Positions 17,624-26,155 of a stretch of 38,732 bases of DNA are shown piece by piece. Position numbers and translations under genes: made by a program. The stretch spans positions 4,051,790-4,090,521 of the forward strand of contig CP070627.1 of NCBI GenBank assembly GCA_020355945.1, given 5' to 3'. Each line of letters begins with the position of its first letter. The stretch's first letter is position 1. A model generated the notes under the pieces. That model had not been told where the DNA came from, made no database searches, and saw only the letters and a program-made list of their open reading frames with translations. The DNA is from Candidatus Aminicenantota bacterium. Lineage in GTDB: Bacteria; Acidobacteriota; Aminicenantia; UBA2199.

Positions 17624-19255
17624 ATGAAAAACAATAGAAACGATAAGAATGGTGTTGGATTGTCGACTTTTTACGATGTTTTTAAAACGTTGGAATCCAA
17701 TAGAGAGAGTGCGATCCATTTTTTCTCCCGGGACAACAGTTCCAACTCCGGCCTGGCTTTGAAGGAAAGGAGAAAATTATTCACGGATATTCATGAGGAT
17801 ATACAAATATGCTACAATAATTTAGCAAAAATCGGCATTAACAATAATTCGGTAGTGGGTCTTAATATAGAGAATTCCTATTACTTTTTTGTGTGCGATT
17901 TTGCTCTCATTCTCATGGGTGCCACAACAGTCTTACACAGTAAAAATGACCCGGTGGAACAATTAAAGAATCGTATCGATTTATTTCACATCGATTACTT
18001 AATCAGCCGGGAGAATGTCCCGGCTGTACCGGAGGACATTTGCCCGGTGATCGAGCTTAATCAATTATTCGATACCGGTGCTGCCCGGGTTGAAATAAAA
18101 AAGCGATTATTGGAGAATCGGGATTTTTCAATCGTTTTTTCTTCCGGTACATCCGGGATACCCAAAGGCCTGAGTGTTTCCGAGCACGGTTCGATTGAAA
18201 GCGGAAAATTGTTCTTCAATTGGATGAATTTCTCCAATACCGACAAGTTTTTAATCTATTTGCCCCTAGCAAGTTATCAGCAGCGGTTCTTGATGTGGAG
18301 TTGTCTAATCAAAAACGTCGATATCGTCCTGGTTGACGATAAAACGCTTTTTAAGGGCCTGGAAACCTTCAAACCCACGATATTAATCGCCCCACCCAAT
18401 TTCTATTTTAACCTGTATCGAATCAATACCGGGTCTGCAATTAAACAATTCATTCGAGAATTGCTCCCTTATAATAAAAAGAGTAAATTATTAAAATTTA
18501 TCGCCAGAAGTTACACTTATAGGCCCTTATATAAAGCATTAGGTGGTAAAACCAGGTACTTAATCACCGGTATGGCCCCGGTGGATATTAAAATACTCGA
18601 ACATTTCGAAAAAGGATACCTGGATATTTATCAAATCTACGGACAAACGGAAATCGGGATGATTGCCTGTAATAAATTAGGTGCCAATAAACTGGGGACA
18701 GTGGGTAGACCGATTATCAAAATTCACCTTGCAGACGATGATGAAATTATTACCAACAGCAATTTTCCTACAATTAAGGCCTATTACCTGGAAAATGTTA
18801 AGAGAGTTGAATTGGGAAAGCAAATTCCTACAGGAGACGTTGGTAATATCGATCAAGATGGATATTTGAGCATTAAAGGAAGGAAAAATGAAACTATCAT
18901 TTTAAAAAGTGGAGTTAAAATTAATCCTGCATTAATTGAAAACAGAATAAAATCCAAAGTAAATATTGATGAGGTCATTATATTTAAATCCGACGGCAGC
19001 CACATGAAAACAGATTTAAATGTAACCATTTTAGCGAAATCACCTGGTGTTGACAATATTGAAATGAATAAAATTAAAGGAGTTATCCTGAACGAACCTG
19101 AAATTAAGCAAAACTCCGAAAAGGTTTCCATATTAACATATTCTATTAAAAAAGAAGATAGAAAAATAATGTACACGGAAAATAATAAGTTTAGTAGAGC
19201 ACGTACTTTAGAGCTTTTAAAGAGAAACTACCGGGAACTTAAACTTATTGGCTAG
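17624..19255 (+). CDS. AMP-forming acyl-CoA/ACP ligase (ANL superfamily)
   Basis: The protein has 543 residues. ANL motifs are FSSGTSGIPKG (about residues 171-181), YQIYGQTEIG (about 335-345), PTGDVGNIDQDGYL and IKGRKNETIILKSG. A Lys near the C-terminus (TENNKFSRART) fits the catalytic A10 position. The sequence is more like a fatty-acid or acyl ligase than an NRPS A domain, and it has no fused carrier. Its partner is almost certainly the ACP just upstream. It could supply an acyl starter to the NRPS. It could also be the activity that replaces the broken A domain of module 2, although nothing in the sequence proves that. The stop is followed within 20 nt by the next gene. Confidence 0.88.
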   Translation: MKNNRNDKNGVGLSTFYDVFKTLESNRESAIHFFSRDNSSNSGLALKERRKLFTDIHEDIQICYNNLAKIGINNNSVVGLNIENSYYFFVCDFALILMGATTVLHSKNDPVEQLKNRIDLFHIDYLISRENVPAVPEDICPVIELNQLFDTGAARVEIKKRLLENRDFSIVFSSGTSGIPKGLSVSEHGSIESGKLFFNWMNFSNTDKFLIYLPLASYQQRFLMWSCLIKNVDIVLVDDKTLFKGLETFKPTILIAPPNFYFNLYRINTGSAIKQFIRELLPYNKKSKLLKFIARSYTYRPLYKALGGKTRYLITGMAPVDIKILEHFEKGYLDIYQIYGQTEIGMIACNKLGANKLGTVGRPIIKIHLADDDEIITNSNFPTIKAYYLENVKRVELGKQIPTGDVGNIDQDGYLSIKGRKNETIILKSGVKINPALIENRIKSKVNIDEVIIFKSDGSHMKTDLNVTILAKSPGVDNIEMNKIKGVILNEPEIKQNSEKVSILTYSIKKEDRKIMYTENNKFSRARTLELLKRNYRELKLIG

Positions 19256-19256
19256 A

Positions 19257-19265
19257 GAGGAGGTG
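19257..19265 (+). promoter_or_regulatory. Ribosome binding site fixing the activator start
   Basis: GAGGAGGTG lies 6 nt before the ATG at 19272. The TTG at 19248 precedes this site and is unlikely to be the start. Confidence 0.8.
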
Positions 19266-19271
19266 AAGCAA

Positions 19272-20102
19272 ATGGAATTTTTTCTTGGAATTGATATCGG
19301 GTCATCATCAACCAAGGGAGTTATATTGGATATGGAAAAGAATATATTGGCAAAACGAGTGATTCGGACGAAACCGAAGCATAGCGATGGCGTCGAAATT
19401 ATCATTGAATCGATTATAAAAGATATCCGGTCAAGTCTTAATAGCTCTAACCGGGAGGTATCGAGAGAGGATATTAAGCATTGTATCGGAACAGGATATG
19501 GGAGAAATAATATAGACTGTGCGGATAAGGTTATTACTGAAATAACCTGTCATGCCAAAGGCGCTAACTATTATTTCCCTTACGCCAAGACTGTTATCGA
19601 TATCGGAGGACAGGATAGTAAAGTAATCCGTATAGATAATGAAGGAAAGGTTATCGATTTTGTTATGAATGATAAGTGTGCTGCAGGAACGGGAAGGTTC
19701 CTGGAAGCCGCATGCAAAATACTGAAAGTCCCCCTGGAAGAGTTTGGCAAGATTTCCAGGAGAGCAACTTCTCCATGTAAAATTAGCAGTACATGTGTTG
19801 TTTTTGCCGAATCTGAAATAATCTCGAAGCTTGCCGAGGGCGTTAAAAGCGAATCGATTGCTAAAGGTATACATCATGCAATGGTTTCCAGGTTATTAAG
19901 TATGGGAAAGCGCATAAGGATACATCCCCCGATTGTCTTTACCGGGGGGGTCGCAGAAAATGAGGGAATGGTTGAAGAAGTGGTCACCCTTTTGGGAATA
20001 GAAAAAACTGCCATGTGGGTTCCTGATGAACCAAAGATTATAGGGGCATTGGGGGCGGCGTTATTTGCATATGAAGAATGGAATGGAGGAACACAGAAAT
20101 GA
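19272..20102 (+). CDS. 2-hydroxyacyl-CoA dehydratase / benzoyl-CoA reductase type activator ATPase (HgdC/BcrA/D family)
   Basis: The protein has 276 residues, the normal size for the family. The ASKHA nucleotide fold shows in GIDIGSSSTKGVILD (residues 6-20), VIDIGGQDSKV and FTGGVAENEGM. Cys136 (NDKCAAGTGRF) and Cys175 (SSTCVVFAESE) are 39 residues apart, the same spacing as Cys127 and Cys166 that hold the inter-subunit [4Fe-4S] cluster in HgdC. The protein would hydrolyse ATP to push a low-potential electron into a partner dehydratase or reductase. The next two genes supply that partner. The 3' end overlaps the next start by 4 nt (ATGA at 20099-20102), so the two are translationally coupled. 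Confidence 0.92.
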   Translation: MEFFLGIDIGSSSTKGVILDMEKNILAKRVIRTKPKHSDGVEIIIESIIKDIRSSLNSSNREVSREDIKHCIGTGYGRNNIDCADKVITEITCHAKGANYYFPYAKTVIDIGGQDSKVIRIDNEGKVIDFVMNDKCAAGTGRFLEAACKILKVPLEEFGKISRRATSPCKISSTCVVFAESEIISKLAEGVKSESIAKGIHHAMVSRLLSMGKRIRIHPPIVFTGGVAENEGMVEEVVTLLGIEKTAMWVPDEPKIIGALGAALFAYEEWNGGTQK

Positions 20103-22126
20103 GGAAGCCGAAGAACAATAGTAAATTGTATATGGGAATAGACCTGGGATCGACATCCACAGATGGGGTTGTCCTGGATGATAAATATGAAATCGTTACA
20201 CATAAAGTTATCGATACGGAACCGAATCATAAAACCTGTACCGATAATCTCCTTGCATTGGTTTTCCAGGACCTGTCAAAGATCTATAATGAATACATAA
20301 CCCTGGAAGATATTCAATTTTGTATTGGGACAGGATATGGACGGGAAAATATTCATTGTGCAGGTAAAGTCATTAGCGAGATAAGTTGTCATGCAAAAGG
20401 TGTTCATTATTATTTCCCTTCTGCACGAACGGTTATCGATATGGGAGGACAGGACAGTAAAGTCATAAGTATCGATGATGGAGGGGAGATTATCGATTTT
20501 GTTATGAATGAGAAATGTGCTGCAGGAACGGGGCGGTTTTTAGAAGCTATCGGCGATATTTGCGAAGTCTCCCTGGATGATATGGGACCCATATCGCTAA
20601 AGGCTGAAACAGAAACAGTAATAAGTAGTATGTGCACGGTTTTTGCAGAATCGGAAGTGATATCCAAACTGGCGGAGGGAGAGGGAAAAGAATCGATTAT
20701 TAAGGGATTACATTCGGCAATTGCCTTCAGGGTTTTAGCTATGGGAAAGCGTATCGGGTTAAAAACCCCCGTTGCCTTTACCGGCGGTGTTGCAAAAAAT
20801 AGCGGTATGCTCCGGATGTTGATCGACAAAACCGGGTTTAATAAGAGAGATATATTGGTTCCACCCCATCCGCAAATCATCGGGGCCTTAGGTGCAGCAT
20901 TCTTTGCTCTCGAAGAAAGTAAAAAGCAGCGTACCAATAATGCTGCTCTAAATGGAAAGTCACTTTGGACACCAGGGAAAATAACCGCTGAATTTGAGAA
21001 AGAAATTCCCGTGAGAAACCATAAAAAAAATAGGAAAAATGTTGTCGGGTGGACGGATCTGGCGGTTCCTATCGAGTTACTATCTGCTGCGAATATTAAC
21101 CATACCCGGATAACCGGCGATATAGAGAAGGGGGCCAGCAGCGATCGTTATATGCGAACCTATTCTTGCGCATATATAAAGAATGTGATTTCCGCTTTAT
21201 TAGAAAAAAGTGAGAAGTATAATTTCCTGGATGGAGTGATTACTACCAATTGCTGCAATGCCACTGAAAAAATGTCTGACATTCTTGAGTATCAAAACAA
21301 CGCCCATACTAATACACATGAAAATTTATTCACTTATCCGTTAAATATTCCAAGGTTGGTAACCGATGAAGCAATTGATTTGATGAGAGCAAATATTGTC
21401 GCTCTAAAGATGTTCCTCGAAAAAAAGTACGATACCATCATTACCGAAGAAAGATTAAGGGAAACTTGCAAAGAATACAATAAAACAAAGATGTTGGTAA
21501 AAGAATATACAACTTTATTAGCCAGGAATAATTTCCCCGATACTGCGCGTTTAATCGGATTCCAGGTAGAACAGTTGTGGAACTTGATGGATACGTTCGA
21601 TGATTATACTGCCGATATCAAACATAAAATAGGCATCTTAAAGGAAATGCCCCCATTGGAAAAACAAGGACCGAATATTTTACTGGCAGGTGGCATTATC
21701 CCTGACAGGAAATTTTACGATCTTTTCAGCAATATTAAATGCCATATTGTTTATAATAATACGTCCAGTGGGAATAAATTTTCAGAAGCCCTGGTGGACC
21801 TTGATGAAAAAGATATTTATCGTGCGCTGGCAAAACGTTGCCTCTATTTAGGATATACCCCCAGGACAATGGACCCGGTTTCACGGATGGCCCGCATAAA
21901 ACGCCTGGTGGAAAGTTATGCTGTAGATGGTATTATTTTTAATATTACGAAATTTTGTGTGTATTATACATTCGAGGCCGTGCTGTTAAAGGAATATTGC
22001 CAACAATGGAACATCCCTTTATTAGTGATTGAGTCGGATTTTACCAGTAAGGGTATAGGACAGTTAAAAACCCGTATGGAAGCCTTTATCGAAACCTTTA
22101 AAAATAAAGGAGGACAGTATGTTTGA
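20099..22126 (+). CDS. Fusion of an activator ATPase and a 2-hydroxyacyl-CoA dehydratase-type (HgdB/BcrB/C) subunit
   Basis: The protein has 675 residues. Residues 10-290 are a second activator domain with Cys140 and Cys179, again 39 apart, and FTGGVAKNSGM. Its first phosphate loop reads GSTSTDG, with Asp where the upstream activator and most relatives have Lys. Residues from about 330 to the end form a dehydratase-type subunit with likely cluster Cys in RTYSCAYIK, TTNCCNAT and ITKFCVYYT, ending ESDFTSKGIGQLKTRMEAF. I chose ATG 20099 over 20078 because GGAGGA (20085-20090) lies between them and 20099 forms an ATGA overlap. Together with its neighbours this equals the four functions of a BcrABCD-type reductase spread over three genes. 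Confidence 0.9.
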   Translation: MRKPKNNSKLYMGIDLGSTSTDGVVLDDKYEIVTHKVIDTEPNHKTCTDNLLALVFQDLSKIYNEYITLEDIQFCIGTGYGRENIHCAGKVISEISCHAKGVHYYFPSARTVIDMGGQDSKVISIDDGGEIIDFVMNEKCAAGTGRFLEAIGDICEVSLDDMGPISLKAETETVISSMCTVFAESEVISKLAEGEGKESIIKGLHSAIAFRVLAMGKRIGLKTPVAFTGGVAKNSGMLRMLIDKTGFNKRDILVPPHPQIIGALGAAFFALEESKKQRTNNAALNGKSLWTPGKITAEFEKEIPVRNHKKNRKNVVGWTDLAVPIELLSAANINHTRITGDIEKGASSDRYMRTYSCAYIKNVISALLEKSEKYNFLDGVITTNCCNATEKMSDILEYQNNAHTNTHENLFTYPLNIPRLVTDEAIDLMRANIVALKMFLEKKYDTIITEERLRETCKEYNKTKMLVKEYTTLLARNNFPDTARLIGFQVEQLWNLMDTFDDYTADIKHKIGILKEMPPLEKQGPNILLAGGIIPDRKFYDLFSNIKCHIVYNNTSSGNKFSEALVDLDEKDIYRALAKRCLYLGYTPRTMDPVSRMARIKRLVESYAVDGIIFNITKFCVYYTFEAVLLKEYCQQWNIPLLVIESDFTSKGIGQLKTRMEAFIETFKNKGGQYV

Positions 22127-23396
22127 AATTCACCATAAAGAACAAGACACGATAAGGATTGATGATGTGAATAATCCGCTTTGCCAGGGCATCAACCGGA
22201 TGAAGTTAATTATGAAATATACCAAAATCGAAGGCTTTAGAGATATGTTAAACCTAAATTACTTCGAGGGTCCCAGCAGTTTTCGTAAATATTATGAATC
22301 GGATAAAAAAGTACTTGCCAATTGTGTGGTTCCCAAAGAGATATTTTATATGTTGGGAGTAGATATGCTCTATTTGGAACAGGTAGCCGTACTTGTGGCC
22401 ATGTCTTCGATGCACAGGGAAATGGTTGGAAAAGCGAGAACAATCGTTCCCAGCAGTACGTACTGTACCATTCACCAGGCAACTTTAGGTGCCATAGATA
22501 GTAATTACTTCCCCTTACCGGATGTTTTCGTGTCGCCAAGCTTTGCCTGTGAAGAGGCGATTGTTTTACCTTCTTATTTAAGTAAGAAATACAAGAAAAC
22601 GATTTTTCATATCGATTGTCCCCACAGCGTGGATGAAGCGGCGGAAAAGTACCTGGCCCACCAACTGCATCGATGTGTTTTGAACTTAGCCGATTTTTTC
22701 AAAATCCATCTTAAACAGGAACGTATTGAAGAAACGATCCATTATGCGAACCAAGCCAGGAAATGGTGGTTAAAATTCCAGGCCTTGAGACCTTCCTTGA
22801 AAAAGAATATTTTGGGTATAAATTTGCCCACTATTATGTATGGGCTTTTAATCCAGAGTAAGTTCGGACTTCCCCAAACGGTTGAAATCGTCAAAAAGCT
22901 TTACAAAGTTTTAAAGAAAGAAGTAGACGAATCCAATGACCATACCGAGCCGGTAAATTCTCCACGGATCTTATGGTTACATATGCTGCCTTTGCATACC
23001 GCCTCCCTTTTAATGCTGCTGAAATATTTAAATCTAAATATTGTCGCAGACGAATATTCGCAGATTACCTGGGATGAATTAGACCCTGCCAAACCCTGGA
23101 GAAGTTTGGCTCGCAAATATATGCAATGTATTGCCTACGGCAGTGTAAAGAAGCGATTGAAGTCTTTGGCTAAATTAATCGAGCGGAACGCCGTTGATGC
23201 AATCATCGAGTTGTGTCATCCCGGGTGTAAACCGGTCTCCGGTCAATCTCTCTTGGTTGCGGATTATCTAAAAACCCAGGATATTCCACATTTATCAATT
23301 GAAGCGGATCTTATCGATCCGGACAATTTTTCGATAGAGCAGATAAGAACGAGAATAGAAGCTTTTGTCGAGATGTTGAATGCAAGAGGAATATAA
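22119..23396 (+). CDS. 2-hydroxyacyl-CoA dehydratase-type second subunit (HgdA/B, BcrB/C family)
   Basis: The protein has 425 residues and overlaps the preceding gene by 8 nt behind AAAGGAGG. Cys residues in PSSTYCTIHQA, SPSFACEEA, HIDCPHS and IIELCHPGCKPVSG occupy places where family members hold [4Fe-4S] or double-cubane clusters. The C-terminal block LSIEADLIDPDNFSIEQIRTR matches the family ending (xE.D..d....qi.tR.eAF). It probably forms a heterodimer with the dehydratase half of the upstream fusion. The substrate may be a CoA or ACP thioester made by the nearby ligase. Members of this superfamily also include double-cubane proteins that reduce small inorganic molecules, so thioester chemistry is not certain. 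Confidence 0.88.
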   Translation: MFEIHHKEQDTIRIDDVNNPLCQGINRMKLIMKYTKIEGFRDMLNLNYFEGPSSFRKYYESDKKVLANCVVPKEIFYMLGVDMLYLEQVAVLVAMSSMHREMVGKARTIVPSSTYCTIHQATLGAIDSNYFPLPDVFVSPSFACEEAIVLPSYLSKKYKKTIFHIDCPHSVDEAAEKYLAHQLHRCVLNLADFFKIHLKQERIEETIHYANQARKWWLKFQALRPSLKKNILGINLPTIMYGLLIQSKFGLPQTVEIVKKLYKVLKKEVDESNDHTEPVNSPRILWLHMLPLHTASLLMLLKYLNLNIVADEYSQITWDELDPAKPWRSLARKYMQCIAYGSVKKRLKSLAKLIERNAVDAIIELCHPGCKPVSGQSLLVADYLKTQDIPHLSIEADLIDPDNFSIEQIRTRIEAFVEMLNARGI

Positions 23397-23436
23397 AAAA
23401 TGATTTTTTTAAAAAAAATAAAAATAAAAACCGCCG

Positions 23437-23472
23437 ACTCACACAGACAAACAATGTCTCTGAATGTTTGTG
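23437..23472 (+). repeat. Two alternative small hairpins upstream of the PhpK-like gene
   Basis: In the 95-nt gap, AGACA and TGTCT can pair around AACAA, or ACAAACA and TGTTTGT can pair around an 11-nt loop. The two use overlapping bases. No T-run follows. The rest of the gap is A/T-rich sequence in which I see nothing else. Confidence 0.35.
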
Positions 23473-23480
23473 GTTAAAAA

Positions 23481-23487
23481 GAGGAGG
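23481..23487 (+). promoter_or_regulatory. Ribosome binding site fixing the PhpK-like start
   Basis: GAGGAGG lies 4 nt before the ATG at 23492. The TTG at 23468 precedes the site. Confidence 0.75.
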
Positions 23488-23491
23488 AATC

Positions 23492-25141
23492 ATGAAAAAG
23501 AAAGTCGACTGTTTCTTGATCGGTCATAATGAGATGCAATTTGAGGATTATGAGAGGAGCATCAGGATAATGGGTGTCAATTCCGGGGCGTACCGGGACT
23601 TAAATATGAATTTTATTCGCAGTAATAATAAACTCTACTCTGCCTCAGATATTTTCAATGAACTTTGCTGCAATGGAAACGGATCGTCGTCCTCAGATTC
23701 GATCCGGCCGAAACCGGTAACGATGGGAAGTTCTTTCAGCGCCACCGTGGCCTACTTGGGGACTTATTTATATCGAAGAGGCCTCAACTTCGATTATGTG
23801 AGCTCTTTCCAGGATGAAAAGGAATACCTGGCAGAAAAGCTGGCCCAAGAGGATATACTCACCATTGCCATCACCACAACATTTTATGTCTCTTCCCTGC
23901 CGATTCTTGAAATAATGGAATTTATAAAAAAATATAACCGGGATGCTAAAATCATAGTGGGTGGACCCTTTGTCTCTGCCCAGGTACGCAGCCGGGAGCC
24001 AAAAGGCTTACAATCTGTTTTGAGATCCATACGAGCCGATTTTTATGTCAACAGTTCCCAGGGCGAAGCCACCCTGGTGAAGCTCATCCGGGCATTAAAA
24101 GAAGGAGGGGATATCGATAAAATAAATAATCTATATTATATGAACGATGAAGGCTATGTGTCCACCCCAGTTTTAAAAGAAGACAACCCTTTATCTGAAA
24201 ATATGGTCAAGTGGGACCTGTTTGCCGATAGAGTAGACGATTATGTCATGGTCAGGACTTCAAGGTCCTGTCCATTTGCCTGCTCGTTTTGCGGCTTCCC
24301 CCAGCATGCCGGCAAATACCAGACCGCAAATTTAAAAGCTGTAGAGGAGGAATTAAACCTGCTGGATCAAATCGAATCACTCAGGCATGTGGATTTTGTC
24401 GATGACACCTTTAATGTTCCCCCCGAAAGATTTAAAGAAATTGTCAGGATGATTATCAAAAATAGATATAAATTCTTATGGCATTCTCAATTTAGATGTC
24501 AATATGCCGACAGGGAGATGGTGGAGTTAATGAAAGAAAGCGGCTGTAAAGGTGTTTTTTTGGGAATCGAGTCGGGAAATAATCAAATCCTGAAAAATAT
24601 GAATAAAGCCGTTACCGTTGAAAAATACCTTAAGGGCATTGAGTTATTAAAAGAATACGGCATCTTGACATTCGGCTGTTTTATCGTGGGATTTCCCGGT
24701 GAAACCGATGAAACCATCCGGGATACGTTTAACTTCATAGAAGACAGTGGTTTGGATTTTTTCCGTACGCAGTTGTGGTTCTGCGATCCCATCACCCCTA
24801 TCTGGGAGCAAAAAGAAAAATATGATATTCAAGGTGCGCATTTTAAGTGGTCTCATGCCACCATGGATTTTCGTCGAGGATGCGATTTCGTCGAGCAAAG
24901 TTTCTTATCGATAAAAAATTCAACCTGGGTTCCCCAATATAATTTTGAATTTGATGCCCTCTTTCATTTAATGAATCGAGGGATGACCCAGGATCAGGTC
25001 AAACTTTTTTTAAAAGGTTTTAACAGCGGGATAAGGGAAAAATTAACAGACCCATCCCAAAAGGAGGCCGGTTCCAGGGTATTAGAAACGATAAAGAAAG
25101 CCTGCGGCCAATGTAAAGAGATGGAGGTATGTGAAAAATGA
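23492..25141 (+). CDS. PhpK-like cobalamin radical SAM enzyme (possible P/As- or C-methyltransferase)
   Basis: The protein has 549 residues. The N-terminus (KKKVDCFLIGHNEMQFEDYE, SGAYRDLNMNF), the B12-binding-type middle (AKIIVGGPFVS, YVNSSQGEATLVK) and the radical SAM motif CPFACSFC (260-267) followed by GFPQHAGKYQTA match what I remember of proteins annotated as the PhpK family. PhpK methylates the phosphorus of an N-acetylated demethylphosphinothricin intermediate in phosphinothricin-tripeptide pathways. PhpK-like proteins also occur beside NRPS genes with no phosphorus chemistry, so the name does not prove the substrate. A C-terminal CGQCKEMEVC adds further Cys. The stop overlaps the next start (ATGA at 25138-25141). 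In an arsenic context, As-methylation is an attractive guess. Confidence 0.78.
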   Translation: MKKKVDCFLIGHNEMQFEDYERSIRIMGVNSGAYRDLNMNFIRSNNKLYSASDIFNELCCNGNGSSSSDSIRPKPVTMGSSFSATVAYLGTYLYRRGLNFDYVSSFQDEKEYLAEKLAQEDILTIAITTTFYVSSLPILEIMEFIKKYNRDAKIIVGGPFVSAQVRSREPKGLQSVLRSIRADFYVNSSQGEATLVKLIRALKEGGDIDKINNLYYMNDEGYVSTPVLKEDNPLSENMVKWDLFADRVDDYVMVRTSRSCPFACSFCGFPQHAGKYQTANLKAVEEELNLLDQIESLRHVDFVDDTFNVPPERFKEIVRMIIKNRYKFLWHSQFRCQYADREMVELMKESGCKGVFLGIESGNNQILKNMNKAVTVEKYLKGIELLKEYGILTFGCFIVGFPGETDETIRDTFNFIEDSGLDFFRTQLWFCDPITPIWEQKEKYDIQGAHFKWSHATMDFRRGCDFVEQSFLSIKNSTWVPQYNFEFDALFHLMNRGMTQDQVKLFLKGFNSGIREKLTDPSQKEAGSRVLETIKKACGQCKEMEVCEK

Positions 25142-26130
25142 TTCATTTGTTTAAAACTTTATTCTCAAAAAAATCTGAACCCGGAAGGAATTTGGATTTC
25201 AAAATAATAGATGCACACGTTCATATCCCGTCTGATAGGTATTTACCCCACTCATTTAATGCACCAATTATTGATAATTTATATTCCGCCACCATAAAGT
25301 ACGCACCAACTATAAAACGGAAGACCATCGAAGAAAAATACAAAAAGAATTTGTCCGATCATGAATGCGATCACCTGGTAGAAGAAATGAATGAGGCCGG
25401 TGTAGAGAAAACAATTTTACTTCTCCCTGATTTTACTTTTCAGCTGGAAGACATGCAGTATGATATCGATGAAATGATCGCTATGCATACCCGCGTTTTA
25501 GACAAGTATCCCGGTCGATTTTATTTGTTTGCAGGAATAGACCCACGTTGGAATGAAAAGGGCTTAAAAATTTTCTGTAAATACCTGGAAAAGAGGAAAA
25601 TTCATGGTTTAAAGGTATATCCTCCATGTGGCTATTACCCGAATGATGAACTCTTAAAGCCATATTATGAACTGTGTTCTGAAAATAAGCTCCCCGTAAT
25701 TATTCATACCGGCCCCACATCTCCCATATTTAGGAGTAAATTCTCTGAAATTAGATATATCGACGAAATTGCATATGAATATCCATATGTAAATTTTATT
25801 CTTGCCCACGGCGGGGTAAATAATGTTGATGACGCTGTACTACTTTGCGCATTCCGCCCCAATGTGTACCTGGACATCAGTGGGTTCCTGGCCTCCTTCG
25901 ATCCTTCCGGACCTATAAACGCTCTCCGGGCTTTATTCAAGCGAAAAATCAATCATAAAATTATTTTTGGCACGGATTGGCCGATTTTGGGGTTAAAAAA
26001 TACCTATTCAAATATTGTTGATAAATTAAAAGATCCCCGAAACGGAGCGATAAATTCATTAACTGATCTTGAAAAAAAAATGATATTAAGAGAAAATATT
26101 CTTAATTTAATAGGACCCGCAGTAAATTAA
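25138..26130 (+). CDS. Amidohydrolase-2-type metal-dependent hydrolase
   Basis: The protein has 330 residues in a TIM-barrel amidohydrolase pattern: HxH at His27/His29 (IDAHVHIP), then HGLKVYPPCGYYP, VIIHTGP, FILAHGG and FGTDWP. All expected metal or acid residues are present, so it should be an active hydrolase or decarboxylase. It is translationally coupled to the PhpK-like gene. It might remove an N-acetyl protecting group or cleave an amide or lactone of the product. If the GNAT domain of the triple fusion protects an amino acid by acetylation, a late deacetylase would be needed and this is a candidate. The substrate cannot be read from sequence. Confidence 0.85.
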   Translation: MIHLFKTLFSKKSEPGRNLDFKIIDAHVHIPSDRYLPHSFNAPIIDNLYSATIKYAPTIKRKTIEEKYKKNLSDHECDHLVEEMNEAGVEKTILLLPDFTFQLEDMQYDIDEMIAMHTRVLDKYPGRFYLFAGIDPRWNEKGLKIFCKYLEKRKIHGLKVYPPCGYYPNDELLKPYYELCSENKLPVIIHTGPTSPIFRSKFSEIRYIDEIAYEYPYVNFILAHGGVNNVDDAVLLCAFRPNVYLDISGFLASFDPSGPINALRALFKRKINHKIIFGTDWPILGLKNTYSNIVDKLKDPRNGAINSLTDLEKKMILRENILNLIGPAVN

Positions 26131-26155
26131 AAAAATTCAATCAGGAGGAAAAACT

